DNA of 64,000 nt from Lacinutrix sp. C3R15 (GTDB lineage: Bacteria > Bacteroidota > Bacteroidia > Flavobacteriales > Flavobacteriaceae): positions 106,597 to 170,596 of the forward strand of contig NZ_JAHKPZ010000036.1 of NCBI RefSeq assembly GCF_018860825.1. Reading direction: 5' to 3'. Below, one piece after another: positions 8,489-15,642 of this stretch; positions within the stretch are counted from its first letter, which is position 1, and every line of letters starts with the position of its first letter. Made by a program: the position numbers and the translations under genes. The notes under the pieces were generated by a model. It was given only the letters and a program-made list of their open reading frames with translations. It was not told the origin of the DNA and made no database searches.

Positions 8489-9140
8489 AATAGGAATTAT
8501 TGATGATAATAAAGATCAAAGAGAAACATTACAACTTGCTCTAGAGGCTCACTTAGAAAATAGAGAGTCTACTCTAGAAGTAATTGATATTTTTCCTTTT
8601 GATACTCAGGATTTTACTGAATATTTTGAATGGATTCAGGCAAACAATATTTGTTGCCTAATATTTGATGAAAGAATGCATAATGAATCTGAAGATAACG
8701 TAGGTCCAGTTGGTTATAGAGGAAATGAATTAGTTACAATTGTAAGAAACAAATTTAAAGATATTCCAATCTATGTAATTACTTCTAATAAAAGTGATGA
8801 AGATTTACAGCAAAAATTCAGTGAATTTGAAGACATAATTGACAGACAGGAGTTTACAGATGAAGGAGAAAGATATGTGGATAGGTTTATAAGAGCTTCA
8901 CAAAGATATTTAGATGAAAATACAAGTGAGCTTGAAGAATTTCAACAACTATCAGAATTAGTAGCGTCTGGCAAAAATGATAAGGATAATTTAATTCGTC
9001 TACGTGCATTACAATTAAAACTTAACTTGCCATTAGATAGCGGATTAGGTGAAAGAAAAGATTGGCTAGATGAATATGAAAATAAAATTCAGTTTTTAGA
9101 AGAATTACAGAAAAAAATTGAAGCAAAAATCACAAAATAG
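8481..9140 (+). CDS. Receiver-domain protein (response-regulator-like)
   Basis: 219 residues. The N-terminal half is a CheY-like receiver: acidic pair D8/D9 in GIIDDN, phospho-acceptor D63 in IFDERMH, and T101 in YVITSNKS. The conserved lysine is not obvious; an Arg (R122, DIIDRQEF) sits near its place, so the fold may be degenerate or signal atypically. The C-terminal half is Glu/Lys-rich and helical, with no DNA-binding domain. The start overlaps the kinase gene by 8 bases and its stop shares one base with the GTG start of the HNH gene. It probably relays the state of the double-GHKL protein to the nuclease or methyltransferase. Confidence 0.78.
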   Translation: MNRIGIIDDNKDQRETLQLALEAHLENRESTLEVIDIFPFDTQDFTEYFEWIQANNICCLIFDERMHNESEDNVGPVGYRGNELVTIVRNKFKDIPIYVITSNKSDEDLQQKFSEFEDIIDRQEFTDEGERYVDRFIRASQRYLDENTSELEEFQQLSELVASGKNDKDNLIRLRALQLKLNLPLDSGLGERKDWLDEYENKIQFLEELQKKIEAKITK

Positions 9141-9766
9141 TGAACTGGAAGAAGATTATAAAAGATAAAGAAAATCAACCAGCAGTTGGTACATATTCAG
9201 ATTGGAAAGAACAAATTGCAAAAGAGTGTTTTTATCAATGTATTTATTGCTCAATTAACGAAGCTCAATTTGGTGGTATAGATCATTATCATATTGAACA
9301 CTACAAGCCTAAGTCAATTGAAAGATTTAAAATTCTGGAAAATGATATTTGTAATTTATTTTATAGCTGTCCTATTTGCAATAGATTTAAAAGTTATGAT
9401 TGGCCTAATGATGCAGATGATTTAGATATTATTTGTTATCCTGACCCTTCTACTTATGACTATTCAGATTTGTTTGTAGTAAATTCCCTAGACTACAAAG
9501 TTTATGGCACTTATGTTAGTACAAAATATATGACAGAAAGGTTATATTTAAACAGACCACAACTTTTATATGAAAGGCGTGAGTCTTTTTTAAAGCAAAG
9601 AGAAGAAAATGTTACTAAAGCTCTTGAAGTTCTTCAAGACAAAATAAATAATCCAGAAGATTTTACTCTATTAAAAGAATCATTATCAGGTATAATACAA
9701 TTAAATAAAACACTTCAAAAAAGAAGCAGTATTCGTCCATATAAATTAGCAGAAATAAGGAAATGA
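9140..9766 (+). CDS. HNH endonuclease of the PtuB/retron-associated type
   Basis: 208 residues starting with GTG that overlaps the previous stop by one base. The nuclease core is at residues 34-81: CIYC (C34, C37), the HxHIEHYKPKS catalytic histidines (H49, H51, H54), and CPICN (C77, C80, N81), a zinc-stabilised HNH beta-beta-alpha fold. The spacing and the HIEHxxPK motif resemble HNH proteins that accompany SMC-like or GHKL-like ATPases in anti-phage systems such as Septu (PtuB) and some retrons. Here it sits between a receiver protein and a DNA methyltransferase, with a 4-base ATGA overlap to the latter. DNA cleavage is inferred from the motifs. Confidence 0.8.
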   Translation: MNWKKIIKDKENQPAVGTYSDWKEQIAKECFYQCIYCSINEAQFGGIDHYHIEHYKPKSIERFKILENDICNLFYSCPICNRFKSYDWPNDADDLDIICYPDPSTYDYSDLFVVNSLDYKVYGTYVSTKYMTERLYLNRPQLLYERRESFLKQREENVTKALEVLQDKINNPEDFTLLKESLSGIIQLNKTLQKRSSIRPYKLAEIRK

Positions 9767-11367
9767 ATAAAAAAAGTTTAGGATCATATTACACTCCAAT
9801 ACGTTTGGCAAATTTCATAGCAGATTATTGCCTTGAAAATTTTGATCAAGATGTTATTTCTATATTAGAGCCTAGTGTTGGTGATGGTAATTTTGCTGCT
9901 GCAATTTCTAATAATAATCAATTAGATAGATTTCAAAACATTAATCTTACCTTAGTTGAAAGAGAGTTAAATGAATTAAACAAAGCTATTGATAGATGTA
10001 ATCCAATTGTTAATCTCAATTCGATTCACAGTGACTATTTAGATTTTCATAATTCAGATGACAACTTATATTCCCTAATCATTGGAAACCCGCCTTATGT
10101 AAAAAGTTCACTACTTACTGATGAACAAAAAGACTTATGCAAATCCATTCATATTGATAGCGGATTAAAAGATAAAAAGATAAATAATATATGGACATCA
10201 TTTTTAGTAAGTGCTATTCAAAAAATAGAAAATAATGGTGTTATCGCTTTTGTTCTTCCTTTAGAATTACTTCAGGTGAAATTTTCAGAAGAAATAAGAG
10301 ATTTACTGAAATCAAGTTTTGATAGACTTGAAGTATTTATGTTTGATGAATTACAATTTCAAGAATGTAAAGGACAGGATACTGTTCTAATAGTGGGTTA
10401 TAATCAACATCAAGAGCAAGGTACTTATTATACAACTATAAAAAATATTGAAGAACTAGAGAATAGAAGTTTTAATTTAATGCAAAATGTTTCTGTTTCT
10501 GAATCAAATACCAAATGGACTCATCATTTCTTATCACCAGATGAACATCAATTTTTAGAAAATTTAAAATCTCAACTAAATTTAACAACTAAATACGTAG
10601 AAAATAAAGCAGGTATAGTTACTGCTGCCAATGATTATTTCATTGTAAATGATGAGGTTGTTACTAAAAACAGATTAAGAAGTTATTCTAAACCTATTGT
10701 TCAAAAAGGGTTTTACGTAAATGGCTCTGTAACATTTGAAAATGAAGATTTTCAGAAGCTTGTAGAAGAAAATAAACCTGCTTACCTCTTGGATTTTAAT
10801 AAAGCAAATCCAAGTAAGCTATCAAATAATATAGTAAATTATTTAAAAATAGGAACCGATAGAGAATTGGAAACTAGGTTTAAATGTCGTCAAAGAAAAC
10901 ATTGGTATCAAGTTCCAAATATTGCAAAACAATCAGAAGCTTTTTTCTTTAAAAGAGCTCACGAATATCCAAAATTATTAAAGAACAATGCAGCAGCTTA
11001 TGTAACTGATAGTGCCTATATGATTGAACCAAAAGATGGTTATCTAATTGAAAATATAATATTCTCATTTTATAATTCTTTAACACTCGCATTTGCAGAA
11101 TTAGAAGGCCGTTATTATGGTGGAGGTGTATTAGAAATTACTCCAAATGAATTTAGAGCTTTGCCATTGCCTTATGCGTTTGTAAATAACTTTGAAGTTT
11201 ATAAACAAAATTTTAAGAATAAACTAAATATTACAGAAATCCTCTCAAAGTACAATACTGAAATATTAAATTCTGCACTTGATTTAAATTCAGAAGAAAT
11301 TGATAAAATTGAAGGTATTAGAAGGAAGTTGGTTTCTAGAAGACAGAAAAACAATAAAATTGTGTAA
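9763..11367 (+). CDS. N6-adenine DNA methyltransferase (Eco57I/TaqI class)
   Basis: 534 residues with class-I methyltransferase motifs: GSYYTP (motif X, 7-12), LEPSVGDGNF (motif I, SAM binding, 35-44) and NPPY (motif IV, 109-112), the signature of N6-adenine methylation. The remaining 400 residues would hold the target-recognition part (for example LENKAGIVTAANDYF and the LEGRYYGGGVLEITPNE segment near 445). It is the last gene of the five-gene operon and overlaps the HNH gene by 4 bases. Eco57I-class enzymes often protect host DNA while a partner nuclease cuts. Here the separate HNH protein could be that nuclease. No obvious restriction domain is fused. Confidence 0.88.
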   Translation: MNKKSLGSYYTPIRLANFIADYCLENFDQDVISILEPSVGDGNFAAAISNNNQLDRFQNINLTLVERELNELNKAIDRCNPIVNLNSIHSDYLDFHNSDDNLYSLIIGNPPYVKSSLLTDEQKDLCKSIHIDSGLKDKKINNIWTSFLVSAIQKIENNGVIAFVLPLELLQVKFSEEIRDLLKSSFDRLEVFMFDELQFQECKGQDTVLIVGYNQHQEQGTYYTTIKNIEELENRSFNLMQNVSVSESNTKWTHHFLSPDEHQFLENLKSQLNLTTKYVENKAGIVTAANDYFIVNDEVVTKNRLRSYSKPIVQKGFYVNGSVTFENEDFQKLVEENKPAYLLDFNKANPSKLSNNIVNYLKIGTDRELETRFKCRQRKHWYQVPNIAKQSEAFFFKRAHEYPKLLKNNAAAYVTDSAYMIEPKDGYLIENIIFSFYNSLTLAFAELEGRYYGGGVLEITPNEFRALPLPYAFVNNFEVYKQNFKNKLNITEILSKYNTEILNSALDLNSEEIDKIEGIRRKLVSRRQKNNKIV

Positions 11368-12568
11368 GATAAAAATTTACAATAGGTAATTAATCTAAAC
11401 AAATCCCCACAAACTAAAACCCAGTTTTTTCGTACCTCAAAATCCTCTGTCTTTTAGTTTGTTCCCCTCGCCATTCCTTTATAGCGTTTAAATTGCCTCA
11501 CTTATGCAGCACATTACAGCTTGTTTCATTCGTGCCTCATTACACAACTGCAAAGAGCTGCACATTGCCAAAAGCTAATAATTTAAACGCTATCCCAAGC
11601 TATATTTACATAACGTGCAGTTATACTGCTCTTCCGTGAAAAACTCCAGGCACTATAACGCCATTATGTAAAATAGCCACACATCCGACGCGCATCCAGT
11701 AATTAATAATAACAAGTAGATAATTTAATAACATTCCGTCTTTTTTACATTGTTTTTATAAGTGCCTACTGGTAAATTTAAGTGAATATTTTTAAAATCA
11801 TTAAAATTTCAGTTTATAAAAGAAATTGTAAAGCACCTATAAAATCAAAAAAAAGCCAATAAGAGTATAACTTTTTATTTGAAAAAATCAGGATAGTTGG
11901 TTTCACTAAAAGTAAATGCTATTAACAATCAAATAAACTTATATATTTCAATAATCTAACTCATAAGTAATATTTTCAAAACATTCACTTTTAACAAAAC
12001 CAATCAAAAAAACAGTACAATCAAATAAAAAGCAATACACTTATTCTCGCTGCTGCCGGCGCACTAGGTATTTTAACTTTATTATAATTCCTTACCTCAT
12101 TCAACTGCACAAAACCATCGTTAAGTCCAAGTATTCCTTATCTCAAGTCTTTGTTTGTTTCATTTCTTTAAGTAATCAAAAAAAATCCAGATAAAATCTA
12201 TCATTTTAGATATAATAAAGGATAAAAAGAAAAACAAAAAAAAGACAGCAAAACAAATGGTTCCCTTAATGTTGCAATACTTTCAGCATCTGTTTCCCTC
12301 AAGAAAAAATGTATTTGTATAAAATTTTATCTTTTAAAAGCCTCCGCTTTTAGCCTATAAAGGTCAAGCCCTTCGGTTTTGAAAAAAATCTCCACCACTA
12401 ACAGTTTAATACTTAAAATTCAACATTCAGTAGTTGGTAGTATTTTTTTCAAAAACCTTGATAGTCTATCCTCCCCATTTAGAAACAGCTTTCTTTTTGT
12501 TGTTTTTCTTTCCAAAATTTTATGGGCAAAAAAACAGCAAAAGAACCTGAACCTAAAAATGGATACTT
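11368..12568. other. 1.2-kb non-coding stretch with nested inverted repeats
   Basis: No convincing gene is visible here; a weak 67-residue frame at 12379 has no recognisable content. The first 300 bases are unusually structured: 11410-11419 pairs with 11452-11461 (10 bp), 11481-11494 pairs with 11580-11593 (14 bp, perfect), and 11605-11613 pairs with 11664-11672 (9 bp). The rest (11700-12378) is AT-rich with homopolymer runs. The structured part could be a non-coding RNA, an origin or transfer site, or a recombination site of the element. Confidence 0.55.
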
Positions 12569-12973
12569 ATGCAAATTTTTGAAATCAAAACCCACAAAAT
12601 TGGACGAACTTACTCAAACCCACATTTTTTTATTTTGAATAAAGGATTAAATTCTGGAAAGCCATTAGACAAACCTTGTCCAAACTGCTTTGTAATTTCC
12701 ACAACTTCTACAACAAATAGAGAGTCTTTGTATTATCTGTGTTTATCCTTAAAAGTTGGTCAATACTTTGGGTGCTATTTAAAAGGCTCTGTCATTCCAT
12801 TTATTGGTATTTCAGACGTAAAAAAAGTAATCACTACTGCACTGCAGAACTATGAAGAACAACAATGGCAATTGAAAGTTGAAAAACTCAAAAAAATAAC
12901 TGCTTTCGAAGAAAACTTACAACAACAATTGTTAACTATTTCAAAACTAAAAATAGCCTTACTAAGATCTTAA
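12569..12973 (+). CDS. DUF6943-like protein of mobile elements
   Basis: 134 residues. The segment NPHFFILNKGLNSGKPLDKPCPNCFV and the later LKGSVIPFI..SDVKKVI match, as I recall it, the DUF6943 family, found widely in conjugative and integrative elements of Bacteroidota and of unknown function. A C-terminal helical region rich in Lys, Gln and Leu follows (residues 90-130). It is followed after 11 bases by a DUF2493 gene in the same direction, so the two form a small operon. Function unknown. Confidence 0.65.
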   Translation: MQIFEIKTHKIGRTYSNPHFFILNKGLNSGKPLDKPCPNCFVISTTSTTNRESLYYLCLSLKVGQYFGCYLKGSVIPFIGISDVKKVITTALQNYEEQQWQLKVEKLKKITAFEENLQQQLLTISKLKIALLRS

Positions 12974-12984
12974 CAAATTAAACT

Positions 12985-13362
12985 ATGAAAATAATTATAG
13001 CTGGGAGCAGAAACTTCACCAACTACCAAAAATTAAAACACGAATGTGATAAATTTCTGGACAAACAAAAAAATATCGAAATTATTTCTGGAGCTCATTA
13101 CAAAGGTGCTGACAAATTAGGAGAGAAATACGCGTCTGAAAAAAACATCAACATTATAAAATTTCCGGCTGATTGGATAAAATATGGTAAAGCTGCTGGA
13201 CCAAAAAGAAATAAACAAATGGCAATATATGCAGACGCATTAATTGCTTTTTGGGATGGAAAAAGTAAAGGAACAAAAAACATAATTCAACTTGCTAAAC
13301 AAAGACAATTAAAAACTAGAATAATTCTCTTTGAAAACGAAATTCTAAATATCAATCAATAA
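12985..13362 (+). CDS. DUF2493 / SLOG-superfamily protein
   Basis: 125 residues that begin with the nucleotide-binding Rossmann pattern KIIIAGSRNFTNYQKL (1-17), followed by ISGAHYKGADKLGEKYA (about 35-51), FPADWIKYGKAAGPKRNKQM (about 60-79) and FWDGKSKGTKNII. This is the YspA-like SLOG family, related to LOG and TIR-like nucleotide-sensing domains and often found in phages and mobile elements. It may bind or cleave a nucleotide or ADP-ribose derivative. That role is known only for relatives. The gene ends just before a bidirectional terminator. Confidence 0.85.
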   Translation: MKIIIAGSRNFTNYQKLKHECDKFLDKQKNIEIISGAHYKGADKLGEKYASEKNINIIKFPADWIKYGKAAGPKRNKQMAIYADALIAFWDGKSKGTKNIIQLAKQRQLKTRIILFENEILNINQ

Positions 13363-13366
13363 AAAC

Positions 13367-13402
13367 AAAAGAATACCCAGTACTAAAACTAGGTATTCTT
13401 TT
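13367..13402. terminator. Bidirectional terminator between convergent genes
   Basis: 13367-13381 can pair with 13388-13402 (one mismatch), with A-run and T-run on the two sides. It separates the plus-strand DUF2493 gene from the minus-strand cassette that ends at 13389, and even includes the stop codon of the latter. Confidence 0.7.
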
Positions 13403-13601
13403 TTTGCTTTCTAAAAAACAACCACTTTAATAATGTAGAAACAGAAAAACTAACAATTGCTCCAATAACAGCCATAATAACAGTAAAAAGTATATCGTCT
13501 AAACTAATAGTAAAAACTGTAGAGAGTAATGTTCCCCCAACAACACCTGACTTTATTTGAATATCGTTCTGAAACATATTTTTAGTCATCCTTTTTTTCA
13601 T
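13389..13601 (-). CDS. Small holin-like membrane protein
   Basis: 70 residues with two hydrophobic segments (GGTLLSTVFTISLDDILFTVIMAVIGAIVSFSV and LLKWLF) and a basic tail (FRKQKKNT). Size, topology and gene position, last in a cassette with a DUF5675 gene, fit the small membrane proteins found with phage-type genes in Bacteroidota, some of which are annotated as holins. Its start overlaps the preceding gene by 20 bases, showing tight packing. Lysis function is inferred only. Confidence 0.6.
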   Translation of the reverse strand: MKKRMTKNMFQNDIQIKSGVVGGTLLSTVFTISLDDILFTVIMAVIGAIVSFSVSTLLKWLFFRKQKKNT

Positions 13602-13800
13602 TAGAAACTACAGCTTGACTAACAGCAGTTGCAACAGTTCCTGCAACTGTCATATAAGTAGCAATTGTTATTATTGTTGCAGGAATACTTATTGGAGCTG
13701 CAATAATTGCACCTCCTGCAGTGGCTAAGGCTATACCAATGTTTCTTAACACTCGAAAGAATTTCGGTGTTGGTTTTTTATAACGTTCTATAATTTTCAT
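13582..13800 (-). CDS. Small two-helix membrane protein of the phage-like cassette
   Basis: 72 residues: a basic N-terminus (KIIERYKKPTPKFFRVLR) and two membrane helices (NIGIALATAGGAIIAAPI and ATIITIATYMTVAGTVATAV), ending in a charged tail. It overlaps its upstream neighbour (DUF5675) by 23 bases and its downstream neighbour by 20 bases. Such proteins recur between DUF5675 and a second small membrane protein in Flavobacteriaceae. A holin-like or membrane-anchoring role is plausible but not shown. Confidence 0.6.
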   Translation of the reverse strand: MKIIERYKKPTPKFFRVLRNIGIALATAGGAIIAAPISIPATIITIATYMTVAGTVATAVSQAVVSNEKKDD

Positions 13801-14200
13801 AATTCTGTGATTTAATGATTAATACAATTTTTTCTTTTCGGTCTTTAGCTTGATACACTAATGACAATAATTTCTGCATAGCATTTCTGGAATATACACC
13901 TCTACCAATACCATTTAAATAGGTTACAGGAGCAATACAGCCCTCTAAATCTCTTTTAACATCATTTGCAGGATGAAATAAAATAAAGCTTCTACCTTTC
14001 ACATTTTTCAAAATCAAATGATATTGAAATCGTTTTGAAAATCTTGGTAGAATTTCATATTGCCCTTCTGGTATACAAGAGATATTTCTTTTGTTATTTC
14101 TCCAGGGCAATTCAATGGTATGACAAAGGAATTTATCAGAATTAAAGAGAGTACCATTAGTACCCTCTTTAAAATATGCTCTTTGAAGTATTAACTCCAT
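13778..14200 (-). CDS. DUF5675 family protein
   Basis: 140 residues with the DUF5675 pattern: ELILQRAYFKEGTNGTLF, CHTIELPWRNNKRNISCIPEGQYEI (about 26-50), ILFHPANDVKRDLEGCIAPV (about 73-92). The fold is that of small phage-associated proteins, with conserved Cys, Glu and His that suggest a hydrolase-like site. Members occur in phages and phage-like clusters of Bacteroidota. Here it follows the 251-residue MAKQTG-type gene after 2 bases. Enzymatic activity is unknown. Confidence 0.72.
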   Translation of the reverse strand: MELILQRAYFKEGTNGTLFNSDKFLCHTIELPWRNNKRNISCIPEGQYEILPRFSKRFQYHLILKNVKGRSFILFHPANDVKRDLEGCIAPVTYLNGIGRGVYSRNAMQKLLSLVYQAKDRKEKIVLIIKSQNYENYRTL

Positions 14201-14202
14201 TG

Positions 14203-14958
14203 TTAAGGTTTATCAATAATCGTTACAGATAATGCGTTATAAGTACCATTTTTCAAAGAATACATTTGTCCATTTACCTCTTGGTAGAACTCTACTCCTA
14301 AAACCTGTACTACTGGTAATGTAGAATTAGCAGTTATAGAAGCTGTTAATGCAATTGCAGCTGTATCTGCAACTGTGTAAGGTAAAATTGCAGTTTCATC
14401 ATTTTCAAAAGTTGAGGTTTCATTTACGAAATCTAATTCTGATGCTCCCATTACAATTTTAAAATGTGTCGTTCCTGCAGGAGCTGCAATTCTAACTGTT
14501 GGTGAAAAAGCAGCTAAATTTAAAGTTGTATCTCCAGAAACTCTATCAAAAGCTTTAACAAACGGAGCAAACAGAGTTGCTCCTAACTTTCCTTTCAAAT
14601 TAAATTCAAACGCTTCTAAAAGGTTTAAATTACCATCCTGTAAAGTTCTCTGTCCTCTTTCATTAACAATATCGGTTTTAGTAACGGCTACTAAAATTTT
14701 TGTTAAACGAGAAACCACTCTTTTGTCTTTTGCATTTTGTAAAAGCACACGAATCGCATTTCGCAATACTTTTCCACCTTTACCTGCTCTACCAAATTCA
14801 GAACCATTTTCTCGCGTTCTTTGAAACGCTGGGTCATTTTGAATTCTACTTTTGTCTACACCACCTTTTTCACGAGCAAGATGTCCATCGCTTGTTTTGT
14901 AAAAAGAAATACCTCCGATAGTTCCTTTTAGCTTAATAATTCCAGTTTGTTTTGCCAT
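14203..14958 (-). CDS. Conserved MAKQTG-type protein of phage-like cassettes, function unknown
   Basis: 251 residues, no signal peptide or membrane helix. The N-terminus (MAKQTGIIKLKGTIGGISFY, REKGGVDKSRI, AFQRTRENGSEFGRAGKGGK) is strongly conserved in Flavobacteriia as I remember it, always without known function. The C-terminal half is beta-rich (TLNLAAFSPTVRIAAPAGTTHFKIVMGAS...). It heads the four-gene minus-strand cassette. The Gly-rich start and beta-rich end would suit a structural phage-derived protein, but I cannot support more than that. Confidence 0.65.
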   Translation of the reverse strand: MAKQTGIIKLKGTIGGISFYKTSDGHLAREKGGVDKSRIQNDPAFQRTRENGSEFGRAGKGGKVLRNAIRVLLQNAKDKRVVSRLTKILVAVTKTDIVNERGQRTLQDGNLNLLEAFEFNLKGKLGATLFAPFVKAFDRVSGDTTLNLAAFSPTVRIAAPAGTTHFKIVMGASELDFVNETSTFENDETAILPYTVADTAAIALTASITANSTLPVVQVLGVEFYQEVNGQMYSLKNGTYNALSVTIIDKP

Positions 14959-15030
14959 AATTTTTACTTTTTTTTGTGATTAACATTTCAAATCACGTAA
15001 CTTTATGGCAGTCAATAAAAAAACGAAATC

Positions 15031-15066
15031 CGTTTTTGGATGTTCGTTCCGATAACTCCAAAAACG
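15031..15066. repeat. Hairpin upstream of phage-like cassette
   Basis: A perfect 10-bp inverted repeat (15031-15040 with 15057-15066) with a 16-base loop, about 70 bases before the start of the minus-strand cassette. It could be a repressor operator or an RNA structure in its leader. Confidence 0.45.
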
Positions 15067-15181
15067 TCATTAAAATATTGATAACACGAAAGTGTTCACA
15101 ACATTTTAACAACGCATTATCAACATCATCATAAAAATATTAAGTCTGTTTTAAGTATTGATAAAGTATAGATAGAGTATT

Positions 15182-15376
15182 ATGAATCAGAAAAGAGCTT
15201 GTATATACCCAAAAGACATTCAGCGCATCACAGGGCGTAGTGAACGTTATGGACGCAAGTTATTAAATGATATCAAGAACTTTTTAGACAAAGAACCTCA
15301 TCAATTTGTTACTATCAATGATTTTTCAGAATATTCTGGAATAGAAATTGAAATCATTAATCTGTATATTAATTAG
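15182..15376 (+). CDS. Small conserved HTH-like protein
   Basis: 64 residues: ACIYPKDIQRITGRSERYGRKLLNDIKNFL then HQFVTINDFSEYSGIEIEII. The arrangement helix (IYPKDIQRITG), turn and helix (SERYGRKLLNDIK) resembles a short DNA-binding protein, and the same small protein family occurs in many Flavobacteriia next to mobile DNA. It lies divergent from the phage-like cassette, which would fit a local regulator. Function unknown. Confidence 0.65.
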   Translation: MNQKRACIYPKDIQRITGRSERYGRKLLNDIKNFLDKEPHQFVTINDFSEYSGIEIEIINLYIN

Positions 15377-15565
15377 TTATAAAATCACTTCCATAAATCA
15401 TAAAATTTGCGTAAATTTATGTTGCTTTGTATGTATAAGGTTTTTATATTTTTACCTCTTTTGTATAAAGCAATTCAAAACGAAAGTTCATATCATTAAA
15501 GTTACCTATTCGGTTACCTCAAAAAGGAAACAACTTGTAACTAATTGATAATTAAAGACATTAGA

Positions 15566-15594
15566 GTGGTAGTTACAATCCTGCCACCCCGACT
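15566..15594 (+). other. tRNA 3'-end-like sequence, possible attachment site
   Basis: AATCCTGCCACCCCGACT at 15577-15594 reads like the T-arm and acceptor end of a tRNA, yet no 5' part of a tRNA precedes it. GTGGTAG (15566-15572) and CTGCCAC (15581-15587) form a short inverted repeat such as flanks tyrosine-recombinase core sites. A terminator follows directly. This fits the end of an integrated element that copied a tRNA 3' end. The matching second copy is not in the window. Confidence 0.45.
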
Positions 15595-15598
15595 TTTT

Positions 15599-15628
15599 AA
15601 AGCTCAACTTTTTAGTTGGGCTTTTTTT
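15599..15628 (+). terminator. Intrinsic terminator after the tRNA-like end
   Basis: An 11-bp stem (15599-15609 with 15614-15624, one G-U pair) with a T4 loop and a T7 tract. Such a terminator normally closes a tRNA gene, which supports the tRNA-end reading of the bases just before it. Confidence 0.75.
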
Positions 15629-15642
15629 ATATACCAACTTTT

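Noticed and set aside
12379..12582. 67-residue frame on the plus strand
   Set aside because: No recognisable domain, sits in AT-rich DNA with a doubtful start, and overlaps the DUF6943-like gene start.
15348..15548. 66-residue frame before the tRNA-like sequence
   Set aside because: Composition is typical of noise (many Cys, Ile and Lys) and it overlaps the 64-residue gene.
15566..15594. Complete tRNA gene
   Set aside because: Only T-arm and acceptor-like bases are present; no D-arm or anticodon arm precedes them.
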